Counted from the stretch's first letter, positions 37,623 through 50,734 are shown. The stretch: 64,000 nt of DNA from Bolinopsis microptera (GCF_026151205.1 NC_087075.1:4890858-4954857), one strand, 5' to 3'. The notes: generated by a model not told the origin, from the sequence alone. Numbers and translations: made by a program.

Positions 37623-38836
37623 ATGATAGGAAAGCTCTCTCTTCTTGTCCTTTTTGGACTTTTGGTGGGTTTTACTTAGCAGTTATTTATATTATTACAT
37701 AATATAATATCAAATTGGCGGTATACGTAACATGTAATCAACTATCAAGAATCCAAACATTACACTGATTTTACAATGCGCCCCAGGCTGTTGGTGAATC
37801 TTACAATTACTTCAATCTGGTGAGACAATGGACCCCAAACATGTGCTACAAAGCCAAGAAGTCTTGTAGGAACATGCCTTCATATGTCAGTGAATGGACA
37901 GTACACGGACTGTGGCCATCATACAATGAATATGATTGGCCAGAAGACTGCCAGAACCACTGTGTGTAAGTATTTTCCAAGCATTTTTTCCTGCTCGAAT
38001 AATTGTACGATGAAATGACAATCCAATCAAATTTCTATTAAGTTCAATAATCTCCTCACTCTACACCTGTACAGGCTCCGATCCTCAGAAATCTCTCACC
38101 TTGAAAGAGAGATGAACCGTGAGTGGCCCACCTCCTACTCAAGTCAAAACTACGGTTTCTGGAGGCACGAATACTGCAAGCACGGAACTTGTTGTACTGA
38201 CAAGTTCAGAACTGCTGGTGGGTTTTGCAAAGTTTTATTCTTTGTACAATAATTACAACATCTTTAGACATTGCAGGGTAACTCAGGAAAATGCATCAAT
38301 TAGAATTAAACCTTGAGACTCAAGGTTATTTGCCCAACTATTAACCCAATAAAACAACCCCCAGCGGACTACTTTAAAGGAGCCCTCAACCTTCACCAGA
38401 AGTATGATATGGATCGTGCCCTAAGAAATGGTGGAATAGTCCCCTCAACTGCTAAAGCATACCGTGTGTCTGATTTCGATAGAGCACTCAAGACTGCTTT
38501 TGGTGTAAGCAAGGTTGGGTACTGGTGCAGGTATGCTTTAAATCAATATTTTTCCTAGTCTTGGTCCTTCACAAAGCTATTAAATCGTATGAAATATATC
38601 TGGTATTAATATAAATTAGGGCAAATTACATGAGAATGGTTGATAATAGGGATAATTAATCTAGTTCTAACAACTCCAGGTTTGCTAAAGATAACAAGGG
38701 AATATACAGACAGCTTCTCTGGCAGGTCAGCTTGTGTATCAGCAAGAGTCTCAATGTGGTGGAGTGCCCCGCTGATGATGATGGTGCTTGTAACCGAAAC
38801 AAACCTGTCCTTTACCTTCCTTATAGTGTTTTATAA
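37623..38836 (+). CDS. RNASET2: RNase T2 family secreted/lysosomal ribonuclease, complete
   Basis: RNase T2 enzymes cleave single-stranded RNA through a 2',3'-cyclic intermediate in acidic or extracellular compartments. Five exons join in phase: 37623-37664, 37787-37965, 38075-38217, 38365-38530, 38680-38836 (687 bp, 228 residues). The start MIGKLSLLVLFGLL is a signal peptide that runs over the first splice into AVGES. Both active-site blocks are present: WTVHGLWPS (CAS I) and FWRHEYCKHGTC (CAS II, with the catalytic Glu and His). Conserved Cys pairs and the C-terminal VSLCISKSLNVVECP are also there. The length is slightly short but normal for the family. All frames and splice sites are intact. 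It diverges from Hrs. Confidence 0.96.
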
Positions 38837-38839
38837 TTG

Positions 38840-40685
38840 GTTCCTTTACCTTTTTAGAGATATTCAAACATGTTGCTACCATTTCAGAGTTTTATTTGTA
38901 AATTTTGATGATGAAATTATATAAAGTATGGTATGTTTAACTACCCTTTTTAACGTGTGCGACAAGGCACACTGCTGGGTTGATTCATAAGTCATCTTAG
39001 CTTCCATTGAAAAAAAAGAAGAAAAAAAGGAAAAAAAGTTGGGACCCCAACCCATGTAGCTGAGACACCTCACAGCAAGTAGACCAAAGTGGCTCTTGCT
39101 TGTGAACGGTGCATCAACTACCCGCTGGAGCAGTGGGTTGGGAGTCTCCCCTGGGATCATTTCGTCCGAAAAATTGTATACAATATAAAATAGTACAGCA
39201 AAATCTAGGAGACCTCAAAGCTCGTCTTCTGGGGGATGAGGTTGAAGGAAACGTCTTGCAGTTCAAGATGCTGGGCTGTTGATCTTCCTCTGATTCCCCT
39301 CAGTGCAATGAGTGTACTTCTTAACAGATCAAATCTGAATCGTGTTCTGATATGATTTTTGACTTGGCTCTTGGCTTCTTTTTAATGGTCAGCTATCATC
39401 TCAGAGACACGATCTACAAACAAAGTGCAGAGCGGTCCCATACCTACGGAGCTTGTGAAGACTAGAGGAAGGACTCAGCTTCCATTGTGATATATTACAC
39501 ATATCTAGTCGTGAAAGATATTTGCCTCATACTATATTTTAACGAGAGGTGGCCAGAGGCTTCTGCAACTTCAATCATAACACCCGTAGTAGAATTTTAT
39601 TTAAATTATACTGAAGGAATAATAGAAATGAAAAGATCCTGCTATAAATCGACAGAGAAAAATGTGTCACAATTTGAAGCGAGTGTTTGTGTATCCTAGA
39701 TCTTTTTGGTAGTATGATCACTGATCAGTCCTGCAGCTACATAGTCAGATTTCCTTTTCATAAAATAACTAAATAAAGTAATCCGTTCAGTCAAGTCAGA
39801 TGATGCTTTTTTGGAGGAAATAAGAAAATGACAAAACAGAACACCATTCAAGTCACAAGATCGAATCAAAATACATATTTAATTAGCGCTCGATTTTAAA
39901 ACATATTTTAGCACAGAAAATTTTATGAACATGCGCGGCACAATACAAATTTCGGCATTTTAAAAATTTATAGCAAAAGTACTTAAATGTTAAAATGTAA
40001 AATTAAATCAATTATTGAAAAAATAATTTGAAATATACTTTTTAAACTAATTTAACCCTCGAGAATGGTTTATGAGATAAATTATAAAAATTGAGGCGCG
40101 CAATTTTATTTTTATTTTTGATTTATATAAAAAATTCCAGCCAATTTAATTAAACTATGATAACAAACGCATACACAAATGTTTTTTAAAATGTTTAAAT
40201 TAATTGAAGCATGAACAGCGAAATAAAATGCGAATCATTAAATATTTATTAAACATAAATACGTGAGCTGTATGGCATGCAACTTGCAATAACTATTTTG
40301 CATTACACAACGCAAATGCCTGCAATGTTTTTAGGAAAACAAATTTTAGGAAAACAAATTTAAATGTTGGTATTTATTAATAACAATCAAAACATGCAAC
40401 GAAAAAAACGGCCGCAATTCTTGTTATAGACTTCAAAAGTCATACCGTACGGTTGTGGCCACTGCAAATTTTTCATAATGGTCATACCATGAAGCTACTG
40501 TAAATGACACCATCTCAAAAAGGAGGATCCCTAAATCCGCCACTGTTCCGTGTTTCAATACTTGCAGAAATACACAATGTGGCAGGATACCAGGACTTTT
40601 GTTGCTGCTAAGACAGTAGAGGAGATGTGGGAAATCCAACAAATCCTGAAACATCCAAACAGTATGTCCTAATGCACTGGTGTTG
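38840..40685. other. Intergenic, no gene recognised
   Basis: Downstream of RNase T2 the sequence is AT-rich and unstructured. It holds a purine-rich run (39005-39040) and short open frames without family features. Confidence 0.45.
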
Positions 40686-40689
40686 GGAA

Positions 40690-40880
40690 TTCCAGTGTTA
40701 AACGCGCACGTGCACTTGCAAAGAATTGCAAGCCACATTTTGATCGACTTAGTAGTAATTATGTTGTGTTCAATGCAAGCTAAATTTTCATCGGCTGTAT
40801 CTTCGGTTGTGACGGATATTTTTTTGACGCTATAAAAACTGACTACCAAAGAATACTACTAGCTTCTTCCCTGTGACCAT
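40690..40880 (-). repeat. Repeat, inverted relative of 44003-44200
   Basis: Read on the minus strand, GGGAAGAAGCTAGTAGTATTC, AAAAAAATATCCGTCACAACC, CGAAGATACAGCCGAT and CGATCAAAATG match the plus strand of 44003-44200 in order. A 138-residue minus-strand frame (40433-40849) overlaps it but is not preserved in the other copy. The two inverted copies bracket the tRNA-like/LINE block. Confidence 0.65.
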
Positions 40881-40907
40881 GGGCTTTCTAGTAATTATAT
40901 AAAAAGT

Positions 40908-41006
40908 ATGTTAGTGGCGCAGTGGTGCAGTTTGTTAGTCGACCTGCCTTACTCGTGATATGCTGCTCAATCACGAGGTTGCGGGTTCAATCCCCGCAGA
41001 GGCGGC
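40908..41006 (+). mobile_element. tRNA-like head (A and B boxes), not a functional tRNA
   Basis: An A-box TGGCGCAGTGG (40915-40925) and B-box GGTTCAATCCC (40984-40994) with a perfect T stem (GCGGG/CCCGC) are present. The seven bases before the A-box (ATGTTAG) do not pair with the sequence after the T arm (AGAGGCG), so there is no acceptor stem. It looks like a tRNA-derived SINE head joined to LINE sequence. Confidence 0.65.
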
Positions 41007-41008
41007 TA

Positions 41009-42292
41009 TAATAAACTGTTACAAAGGCGATGAATGCAAATTTGTGCTCTATGCTGATGACACAAATATATTTATCACTGGACCGTCCAAAGAAGCAACA
41101 TACTTGAAGGCCAATAAAGTTCTTGATTTCGTATGCAAATTCATGAGAAGTAATCTCTTACATATAAATATGTCTAAATGCTGCTACATACATTTTCTAC
41201 CTGCATACGAATCTGATGAAACCTGCGCCAGGGTTAGGCCGTATGCCAATGAACATGACAAATCACAAGGAATATTTATAAATGGACACAAAATTGTCAA
41301 GGTTAGCAACACCAAATTTCTTGGTGTAGTAATTGATGAAAAACTTAGCTGGGGCCCACATATAGAATATCTAAGAAAAAAAAATTAGATCCACTACAGG
41401 AGCACTTAACAGGATTAAACATTCAGTTCCAGGAGAACACTACCAAAAAATATACTCTGCATTATTGGAATCACATCTTGCTTACGGAATAAGTGTTTGG
41501 GGCTCAGCTCTCAAAGACCAACCAAACGATAAGCTGTTCATAACTCAGAAACGTTGTATAAGAATCCTTTTTGGAGACCTAAATGCATACCTCGACAAAC
41601 ATGCCACTTGTGCACGAGCCAGACCTTATACAAAACAGAGGTTAGGAGCTGCTTTTTTCGAAAAAGAGCACACCAAGCCCATTTTTAATCGACTAAAATT
41701 GCTTACTGTTCAAAACTTGTACAAATACCACTGTATATCTGAGATATTTCGAATTATGAAATTTCGCACTCCATACTCGTTGTATTGTACTATAGACTCA
41801 TCAAAACGTGATACAAGCAATGTCATAATCCTCCCAAGAAAAACCAACACTTTTCTTTATATAGCCTCCAAATTGTGGAATAGCATACATAAACGGATTC
41901 TAAATGAGAATGGGGAAATCCTCACTACTTCTGTATCTTTGGTTAAATTACGCTGTAAAAGTATCATCCTGGGATCTCAATCCATCAACAATAATAACAC
42001 CTGGACTTACCACAACTTTCACATCGCCCCTCACTCAATCACAGACCAAACCATTTCATCACTCACTCACCAAATTGCCGACCCAATATCTATTGAAGGG
42101 GCGAAAATTTTCTAGACAAATGATATTTCGATATTATTGCTGCAGCAGATACAAATACCAACATTATTATATTCCAAAACGTTTGAACCTTTAAATTAAC
42201 TAGGAAAGTCAATCCTCAACTTGACTTTTACTGTTTTAAACAGATATGATGATATTAACTTAATTTATTATTATTATTATTATTTTTTTTTT
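41009..42292 (+). pseudogene. LINE fragment, C-terminal half of reverse transcriptase (jockey/CR1-like)
   Basis: The first part reads CKFVLYADDTNIFITGPS with the catalytic YADD box, then FLGVVIDEKLSWGPHI. Near 41385 the frame breaks (stop after KKN) and resumes one frame over as SALLESHLAYGISVWGSA, QKRCIRILFG, LLTVQNLYKYHC and KLWNSIHKRI, typical of the thumb and C-terminal region of jockey/CR1-clade LINEs. The 5' half (endonuclease, fingers) is missing. A 3' UTR ends in an (ATT)n tail followed by a T run at 42262-42292. The tRNA-like segment lies immediately upstream. Dead copy. Confidence 0.85.
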
Positions 42293-43139
42293 ACATACTC
42301 CTTCTTAGTGTGGTGACTTGGGGTCCATAAATATAACAATACAAGCTGATAAACCAAAAAGAACAACTGGGGTAGGTAGGTAGCCCTGGTGGGTGCGTAA
42401 ACTTTACGGTCTGCTCTCTCCAAGATCAGCCTGCTTCTCCATTTTACCGTGAAGCCTAATTTCTAGTTTTTATAAAATATACAATGCAAGTGCAGGTTTA
42501 CTAATCTTAATCTACTTAACAACTCAATAGCCCAAGTCACCATACCCGTAGTATATTCCATGGTAATAGAAGAGCTTTAAAGTTTTTCAAATTGTTGCTA
42601 TAATTGATTTAAATAAAAATTTGTTGTTTTCTTGAATTTGTTGTTTTCTTGAGGGCGTCCAGGCGTCCGTGGACGCCTTAAAATTATTATCTGGTGACTG
42701 GTGCTTAAAATAGAAATAGTAATTAGTAATAGTGTTAGGAAATAACAAATCGCAATATAAATGTCTTCATTTACTATCATACGTTTTAATGTAAGCGCAC
42801 GCTGGCACTCATGATCTTCGTGAAATTTCGTGTTGTAGGGAGTCCAATCCTTCCTCTGGACTACTCAGCCGCGCAGTTTTAACACATAGTTAATTGTAAA
42901 CGTTACAAAGCACATCGTGCGCATCCCACTACAGGTAATCTATTATGATTTGCCTCGATTTGGGGGTCCAGGACCCTTTGCAATTTGACTGCTATATGAT
43001 ACTGCGCGGCTGAGATCGTACACGTGTGGTGTCCTGTTTCACCCATGTTATAAGTTTTTGTTTTGTTTGCTGTCGCCTGTAAAGTGTTACACATTACATT
43101 TACAAGGCCCTGTGTGTAATGTAATCGGTAGTTTGGAGG

Positions 43140-43585
43140 GATCAGCTTGAGCCGGCTCCCAAGCCCCCTCCCCCCCCCCCCCCCCCCCAGTCCATCGATT
43201 GGGCCCCCAACAAAACTGCCAGCCAGCTCCCACGAGCCGCCTCTGAATCCCCGCCTGTGCCACTAGTCATGGGGTGGGCGGCGTTGCCGTTCTGCTAAGG
43301 GTTCCGATGGACCTATGCAGCCTCCCGGTTTATACAGTGGAATGCTCGAGAAATCCTGTTTGAGGGTTAAATGAGGAGCTGTACATAATCTATTCAGTGG
43401 AGCCACGGACGAAGAAAGTGTGGTATAATACCTTAACCGTCGCTGGCCTTAGTTATCGATCCTTCGGGTTCCTGTAAGTGATGGTGCCAGCTATGGTTGT
43501 CCGAAGTAAAAGAAAAAGGGTGGTTTTCATAGATTACCCTGCTGCCTTGCAGCTAAACAATGTAAAGTAAAGTAAAGTATTAAGT
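43140..43585 (+). mobile_element. Probable LINE 3' end or SINE with (AAAGT)n tail
   Basis: The block has higher GC than its surroundings, begins near an 18-base C run (43171-43188) and ends GTAAAGTAAAGTAAAGTATT, a short-unit tail typical of LINE-mobilised inserts. No protein or pol III box was identified. Confidence 0.4.
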
Positions 43586-44002
43586 TATTGCCTACTTGAA
43601 GGGGACGGTTAATATTTAGTTACATAATCAAATTATAAGCTACTAGAAAGCCTGTTTTTTATTTTATTTGAAAATTCAATTAATTATCATATATATAAAT
43701 CAAGCGTTACATTTCAGCCATGCAAAATTACAATGACATATTTTGATATACTAAATGATAAATGGTACTGCAATATAAGTTGCTCAATGTTTGGCTGGAT
43801 GACAACTAACTAAAAGAGAAAAATAAACTTGATTACATAATAATTAATTCGGCTGAACCAACACATAGCAAGAGCCACATTGGTATCGGTGGTATCCTCC
43901 TGGTGTCCTGGGGTTTGGCAGGTTCCTCATTTAAAAAAAAAAAAAAAAGAGCCACATTAACGTTGGGGCTGTAATTACATTTACGTTGGGGCCTCCCTGT
44001 AG

Positions 44003-44200
44003 TAACAGGGAGGAAGCTAGTACAATAATTCTGACACCCTGCTGTAGTATTCTTTGAAAGAATAATTTAATCGCACCAAAAAAATCCGTCGCACAACCAA
44101 AGATACAGCCGATTATAATGTAATCAACACTCTAAACACAACGTAATAACAACAAAACCGATCAAAATGCTGTTCTAACAATCTTTGCACGTGCATGTGT
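44003..44200 (+). repeat. Repeat, inverted relative of 40690-40880
   Basis: Shares GGGAGGAAGCTAGTA, TAGTATTCTTTG, AAAAAAATCCGTCGCACAACC, AAGATACAGCCGAT and CGATCAAAATG with the minus strand of the other copy. Confidence 0.65.
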
Positions 44201-44513
44201 GCATTCACCACCATATCCATGGTTACTATGCCACTTCCTATTTCTCATATATAATTAGCACGTGGCCTGGGTGGTTGTACATACAGACAGACATAATTTT
44301 TCGAATTATAGTATAGATTTTAGATTTTACAATATTACTGTAAAGTTATGATAAATTAAGTTATCAAACCATACTTAAGTACGGTACACAAATCAGTATG
44401 GTACTCATATCACTTTTTTGCCTCTCTTTGGGATGCCCTGTAGTTTCCATTTTAGATATAAAAGTTTTCTGTTTTGACTGTGAATTAATCAATATAATTA
44501 TTCAGGGTAGTCC

Positions 44514-47500
44514 ATGGCCTCTGCCGTTGATGAAGTATCTTCGGCATTGGGACTGTCTCAGAGTTCCAATCCTGGCGATGATCTGAAGTCCCCTGAACAA
44601 CATCAGGTAAGATATGAGGCTATAAGAAACTGTAAAATCAATTGAAGTGGTACTGTTGTTCTGGATATTTGTTCAGTCTTTACTGATTGTACCTTTCTTG
44701 TGAGAAACTTCATACTCTACCATTGACATATTTTTTTGATCTGATTGTAACTGTTGATCAACCATTCTTCCTCTTATAAGATTGATACTTACATATCTTT
44801 TATTGCAATCAAATTGCAGGCGAGCATGTTTGCAGCAAGACAACATTGCAAGCTAAAAACAAAGATTCAAGCAGCTTCCCAACAACCTCTTCGGAACAAA
44901 GACGTTGCTGCTTCAAGCACAGTTCAAACCTCTTCTTAGCAGAAACAGTCCTATTTGTCACTTCCATACATTAAAAAAGAGGACCCATTATGGAAAATCC
45001 TCAGAAACTTTCACTCAAAGAAACCTGTTGTAAAACAGCTTGACAAAACTTAGGGAAGTAAGTTGATTTTGATATTTGTTTCATATTCAGTGTCAACAAT
45101 TATGATCAGTCTATTTTATACAGCTGTTTACGTAGGACTGATCCTAATATTGACATTATAAACAGTAGTTTATTGAAATAAACATTTACAGTATAACCCT
45201 GATTTCATGCACCCAATTCACCATGGCTGTTTCGGAAACAGTCTGTATCCTTTCCCCAAACTCCATGGTAAATCATGGTTTTATATATTACATAATTCTT
45301 AAATATCTGGGTAAAACTTTTGACATTTTTCACACTTACATTCACACTTACATCAACCCTACATGATGTAGGTTTTTCAGCCTTGTGGACAGTGATAATT
45401 CCCTCATTAACATGCTAATTGCCTGTTAATTAATTAACATCTTCAAACTTTCAAGCCTGTCCTGGGAGGACACTGGAAGATCAGCTTATACTGTAAGCTC
45501 TCGTTTCACAGTCCATCATTTTGAAAAGATCAGGGGCGGCACAACGATTGAAAAACTTATTGTGTCAGACGAAGACTTCAGAAAGCACTAAAATGATAAA
45601 GGTCGTTTACTCACCTGAAAGGAAAACTGTTCAGTCAAAGCCAAGTCCTAAGAATAGTCCAAAGCTATAGTCCTAAGAGGTGCAGCCCCAAGTCTCGTCC
45701 GCAGGTTTTGAGTTTTTTCATTTTTTCAAATATTCCTTTTTTTGTATAATTTACTGTAAGAGAAATAATATTTTACTGTGGTCACGGCCTCTTTGAGAGC
45801 CTTTTTATTTATCCCTTATATAAAATCTGCATTATTACATTGTATTAAATGATAAACATTATCACTTTATTTCAATAATATGACAATCGTGCAGGATCCA
45901 CTAATCACTCCACCGATTTTGTCTCACTCACAAACTGACGATCTAGTAAAAAGTGATATGACGATAAAGAAATTTACACTCAGGAAAACAATTCCTCAGC
46001 TTGTTTGACACTGAAAATAACACAAGTCTGTTAAATCTTCCGACACCAAAGTTCAGCTTAATTCTCTTGATAATTTAAATCATGTTGCAAAATCACAATA
46101 CCGCTATTGTAAATATGACAACAAAAAGCATATTTAAATGGCAATTTCTTACAGCCCTGAAGCTAGCTCATCTCCCCCTTGCTTAAATATGATATCGTTG
46201 TCTTCAACGTCACACTCTCCCAAAGAATCGCTGAGTTAATATCTACATCTAATAAACAACAAATTACCTCCATCTAATGAAATCAAATCGTCGTTTCCTA
46301 ACAGACACTATCAAAGAAGTAAACCCTCCGATTTTCAAACGAGAAATATCTTCACCCCCCAAGCAGATTTCCAAAGTTCAGAATCTTCCCGATCCAGAAT
46401 CTCTCCTGCCAGATCTCCTAAAGCAGAAGCTCCCAAAGCGGCAGCCAATTCTTCCAATCTTCACAGCGATAGTACGGCTGATGTCGTCAAGTCTGCAATG
46501 GATTACACTTTCACTCTGAGTTCGAGAGTTCTGGTGGAAATTATATGTCACTGCCTGTTGAACTTGACGTCAAGAATGTTGTGGAAGTGGGTCTCAGAAA
46601 TTTACGAGGGGTGTTGGATCAGAGTTGGAACGGTGATGTAGAGAAATGGAGATTGCCAGAGTAAGGTGGATGATGTTGAAGAATGGGTGATAGAGAATTA
46701 CTGACCCACTTGAAGAGTCGCTGAGTCTCCCGTCAGTTCTGAGGCCTTGTTTTGGTAGAGAGGCTGATAAGAAAGAAGGAAAAAAAATTAAAATAAAGGA
46801 AAAAGTTAAAACTAAAAGTAGCAAAACTTTGAACACAATTTAAACTTATGTTGTCATTAACTCATTAACACACCACTCTCAATTGTCATTCTGTCAATCA
46901 TATTTTAGATCTGCTCAAATTTCACTTATCAAAATAACAATTTGCAATATCATTGGGGCTCGAAATAAAAAAAAAAAAAATCATTCAAATAATCTGTATA
47001 TCAATTACCATTTCAGCAATCAAGCCTCATCATTCAACTAATCTAAAATATATCATTACCATTTCAGCAGTCAACTCATCTGACGAAGTCGACCGTCAAA
47101 AAAGTCAACGATTTCTTCTCCAACAAATTTGGCCTGTTTTCTCCACTCCCAAAGGGGCGGGGACAGACCAAAACCCCTCCTCAAATTTGCACGGAGAATG
47201 CCCGAGTCCTCAGATGCGGACTACTCCACAGTACAAGTCCGGGCAAGTTCAAGTGGACTTTCAGAGCATTGGGTAATGATTATATGTGGAAGGGGAAAGG
47301 AGCCTGATAGAAGAAGAAAGGCTGCAGAGGAGAAGAAAATGTGCGAAAGTGAACCTATGCAGTTTTGTAATAATAGTAATGTAGTTGTAGAGATTTTTTA
47401 TATCTCAAAATTATATATCATTGATAGGATAAAAGAAGATTAAAAGAATATATGAGTTTGTAATTGTGGACTTGCAATCTTTACTCAGCTTCCTAACGAA

Positions 47501-50179
47501 AAGTACTCCCACCATCATTGCTGTTCTAGGGAACTTCATACAGCACCATTCCCAAATTTATACTTAATAGTACGATTTGTTCAAGTGCACTTAAGTTTTC
47601 AACTTTGGAGTGCCGTACATTCTACATATTATACAATATAAATAATATACATAATATAACATAACTTACTAATGCGGTTATAAACTGTCTAACGTTATAT
47701 CGCCCTGCTGCTAAAAATACAGGGGTTGTGTCAATTAATGGGAAGATTAACATTTACTATCAGTGGACGTCACGTGTCACTCAATGTCTCAATGATGTCA
47801 CGTGATACGTCACTTAACTCCACAACCAAGTATTTCTTAATGAACCGTTATAGGTGGTTTCAGCCGATTCTGAAACATTTAAGTGTACGCTAAAGCTCAT
47901 CCTGAGGTTGGTTCATTGTTCGAAATGTGTTTTTGGTTTCCTGACTTGTACTGAGCCTCTCTGCACTGTCCAGTGCTCTTACCTGGTATTAAGTTATTGT
48001 TAATCTCTCAGTTTGTTGTAAGCGTGTTTTGTTATCAGATTGTGGTTGGGGTTCCTACACCATGCCAGAGCTCTTACTCCAAGCAAACAGGTACAAAAGA
48101 ATTTTTCGCATTTATTTTGGCCAAAAAATCGCGATACCGCGAATTTTTTAACAGACTATACATTAAACTATACATAAAATTTGTCGCAAAATAATGGGGG
48201 AAAAACTTCGCGATTCGTCCATGCCGCCGGATTTCCTTTTGTCCCTGCCAAGCAATAATAAAAATTAGCCCCTATAACCACTCAGTAAATCCAGTGCTAG
48301 CACTCGGTCCGCGGGCAAATTTGCAACTTTATCAGCTAATATGGAGCGCTCATAGTATTTTCTGTATTGTTCAATGAGATATAGCATAAAGGGCTCGTGG
48401 ATGCATTGATCATTCAGATTGAAGATGGACGGGGCATTGTGAATGACATGATGAGCGATACCGGACATTAACTTCTTATAACAGTATCAAAAAGCCTTAC
48501 GTCTTATGCTAACTTTTCTAACAATAAATCACCCAATATGAGTTAGACATTGGTATTGTTAAGTACACTAACTGGGCTAGTTAAACGTCTAACCTTTACT
48601 TTCGTGGTTTAACTACCCTAGTTCTTTGTTAGATGGTAGGATAGTAACTTTATCCTGAGGTTAGTTTCCTAAGTAGTATTCCTAAGAGTAGAGTGAGGTG
48701 ATGGCTTTGTGATACACGTACGGATTCTACCACAAGAGATGAGCAGCTCTCGATTATACTTTATTTAAGAGTTGCTAAGGATGTGTTCCTCTCAACCGCT
48801 AATGGACTTGTGGTGATGATAACTTTTAATTTAATAATATTAGGGTTAATCATGAAAACGGTTCCTAGCTTTATAAAACTGCCTGATGCACTAGCATGTA
48901 AATGAAAAGGCCCCTTTCAACCAATCTCAAAAAACATTGGGGTCCAGATTTATGTAATTACTAATCAAATGATCTTATTGGATTGTAAATCTTTTTCAGA
49001 AACAGTCAAGAAAGGTGGGGAGCGAAAACGAGAGAAAGATAGAGAGATCACCAAAACGCCCCAGAAAGGAAGAGCCCAAGAAGAGTCTATCAAAGTCAGC
49101 TCATCTTAAGCAGCAAGTTCAGCTCGGTAGTGAGTGATTTGTCAAATTGAAGATAGATTGTCTGATGGTACAATTTTAAAAACGGTAATCTTGTTGAGTT
49201 TACCTCTTCGGTACGGGGTTTGTTAATCACATACTGTTGGACCACCACCGTGCGTTTGGTTGTGGCATGGCCTCTCTAACAATTTCACTGAACTCAAAAA
49301 AGATCAGTGGGATAAGTAATCAAATTGCGAATGAGCACTAATTATCCAGTCTATAACAGTTTCTATGATAGATCCTGTGTTTGACATAATCGTTCCTAAA
49401 TAAAATTGAAATGTGGGTCATTCCCACTTCCTTCCCTTAAATTATCATTTAAATCGATATCGAAATGTATATATTATATAGTAGCAAAGAAATTCCAGCA
49501 ATCAAATTTTTTGGTCGAGAACCGGTTGTCCACTCCACTGGTACTCCACTTGCAGTCCACTTTTGGCACTCCACTTGGCACTCCACTGTTACTCCACTTG
49601 CACTCACTGGTACTCCACTTGCACTACTCTTGCACTCCCACTGGTATCCACTTGCACTCAAACTAAAGTTTTAATTTTAATTTACCATCAGCAGGATTCG
49701 GACTCAGACAGTTGCATGAAACGATCTGCAAATCAAGTGCGATGTCAATACAAAACGAGAGAAAACAAAAACCAGAAAAAAGCAACACCGCCACAGAAAA
49801 AAACGCAAAAGAGCAAAAGTTACGATCAAGGAGGATACGATGAAGGCCGAGCTTATCAGAAAGAGGAAGAGGTTTTTTGCAGTTAATTATTAAATTTTAT
49901 CTTGCTGTATATTTCATTGTTATGTATCTTCGTGAATGCGCGAATTGTATCTTTTAAATTTTTCTGTAGTGTCTATCTTTAGCTACTAAAATTTTCATAA
50001 ATCACTGTGAATAATAAAAGGAATAATAAATTAATTCATTATTAATAAAAGGAACAGTTAATTAAACAATAATTAAATTTTTACTATTACATTCCCAGGT
50101 ATACTCAAGCAGTAATAGTAGAGAAAGTGAGCATGATGAGTTTCCCACTGCGGCTGTACGAATTAGTGTACAAACTTAG
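44514..50179 (+). CDS. Unrecognised Ser/Lys-rich protein, scattered exons (tentative)
   Basis: Candidate exons: 44514-44606 (MASAVDEVSSALGLSQ..., clean GTAAGA donor), 44820-44939 (ASMFAARQHCKLKTK..., phase 0, stop TAG), charged or SP-rich pieces near 45595-45710 and 46260-46530, 49000 to about 49129 (KQSRKVGSENERKIERSPKR), about 49692-49872 (DSDSDSCMKRS...GYDEGRAYQKEEE) and 50099-50179 (VYSSSNSRESEHDEFP..., stop TAG). The composition is disordered: Ser, Lys, Glu, Pro, with nuclear-type basic clusters. I do not recognise the family. Phases between the middle pieces do not all agree, and the 44.8- and 45.6-kb pieces hit early stops, so this may be one gene with missed exons, two genes, or a decaying gene. 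No neighbour suggests a function. Confidence 0.35.
48268..48468 (-). other. Isolated 67-codon frame, unknown
   Basis: A minus-strand frame starting MSGIAHHVIHNAPSIFNLND and ending LPADRVLALDLLSGYRG has mixed, non-repetitive composition. It could be an exon or a fragment of a transposon protein. Nothing around it settles the matter. Confidence 0.25.
49535..49665. repeat. Tandem repeat ACTCCACTTG
   Basis: Irregular units of GGTACTCCACTTGCACTC repeat about ten times; overlapping open frames (TPLALHL-type) are repeat artefacts. It ends close to the acceptor at about 49691. Confidence 0.85.
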
Positions 50180-50416
50180 AAAGTAAGTCTAACACTTGCT
50201 TTTTAAATGTTTGTAATTTTATACATTTTAACTATTACTCTTTAATACTTATCAACACAGTTTGCTTTTTATTATCTCTTACTTTTTAAAATACTTTCAC
50301 GCTAGTCACTAGTCTACAAAAAGATAATTGGATGTAGGTGCTGACTGATTTATTGCATACATCGCCAGCAGTAACTCCATTCTCACATTGGGGACGTCAG
50401 ACAGGTGGCGTGGACG

Positions 50417-50665
50417 TTCAAGGAATACAAGGAATCAAGGAATACAAGGAAATACAAATTTAAAATCTTGAGCTACCAATAGTAACTGTTAAAGATAATA
50501 AAACATATCATAAGATTTGAATTTTTATATTTAATTATAACTTAACTAAAGTGAAAAATAACGATTTGACATAAAATATTTGTTTTCAGTCGCCTTGGTA
50601 ATGCTGGAATGCTTGAGCCAGGTCCACTTTGCAGTTTGCACTCGTCGTTGCGCGAAAAGAAACAA
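50417..50665 (+). repeat. Dispersed repeat, relative of 35785-36110
   Basis: Begins GTTCAAGGAATACAAGGAAT and ends with TTGAGCCAGGTCCACTTTGC and CTCGTCGTTGCGCGAAAAG. Diverged from the copy in the Hrs intron by indels and substitutions. Confidence 0.6.
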
Positions 50666-50734
50666 AGCGGGTCAGTTGTTTTCAGTGTTCACTGTTCATG
50701 TACTGGCAGAGAGTCAACAAATTTCTTGCGGTTG

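Noticed and set aside
40908..41006. Functional tRNA gene
   Set aside because: A and B boxes exist, but the acceptor-stem bases do not pair and the distance between boxes is long.
47973..48194. Small secreted protein with hydrophobic start (MLLPGIKLLLISQFVVSVFC)
   Set aside because: The hydrophobic start is followed by AT-rich sequence read as lysine/phenylalanine runs; no splice context or homology seen.
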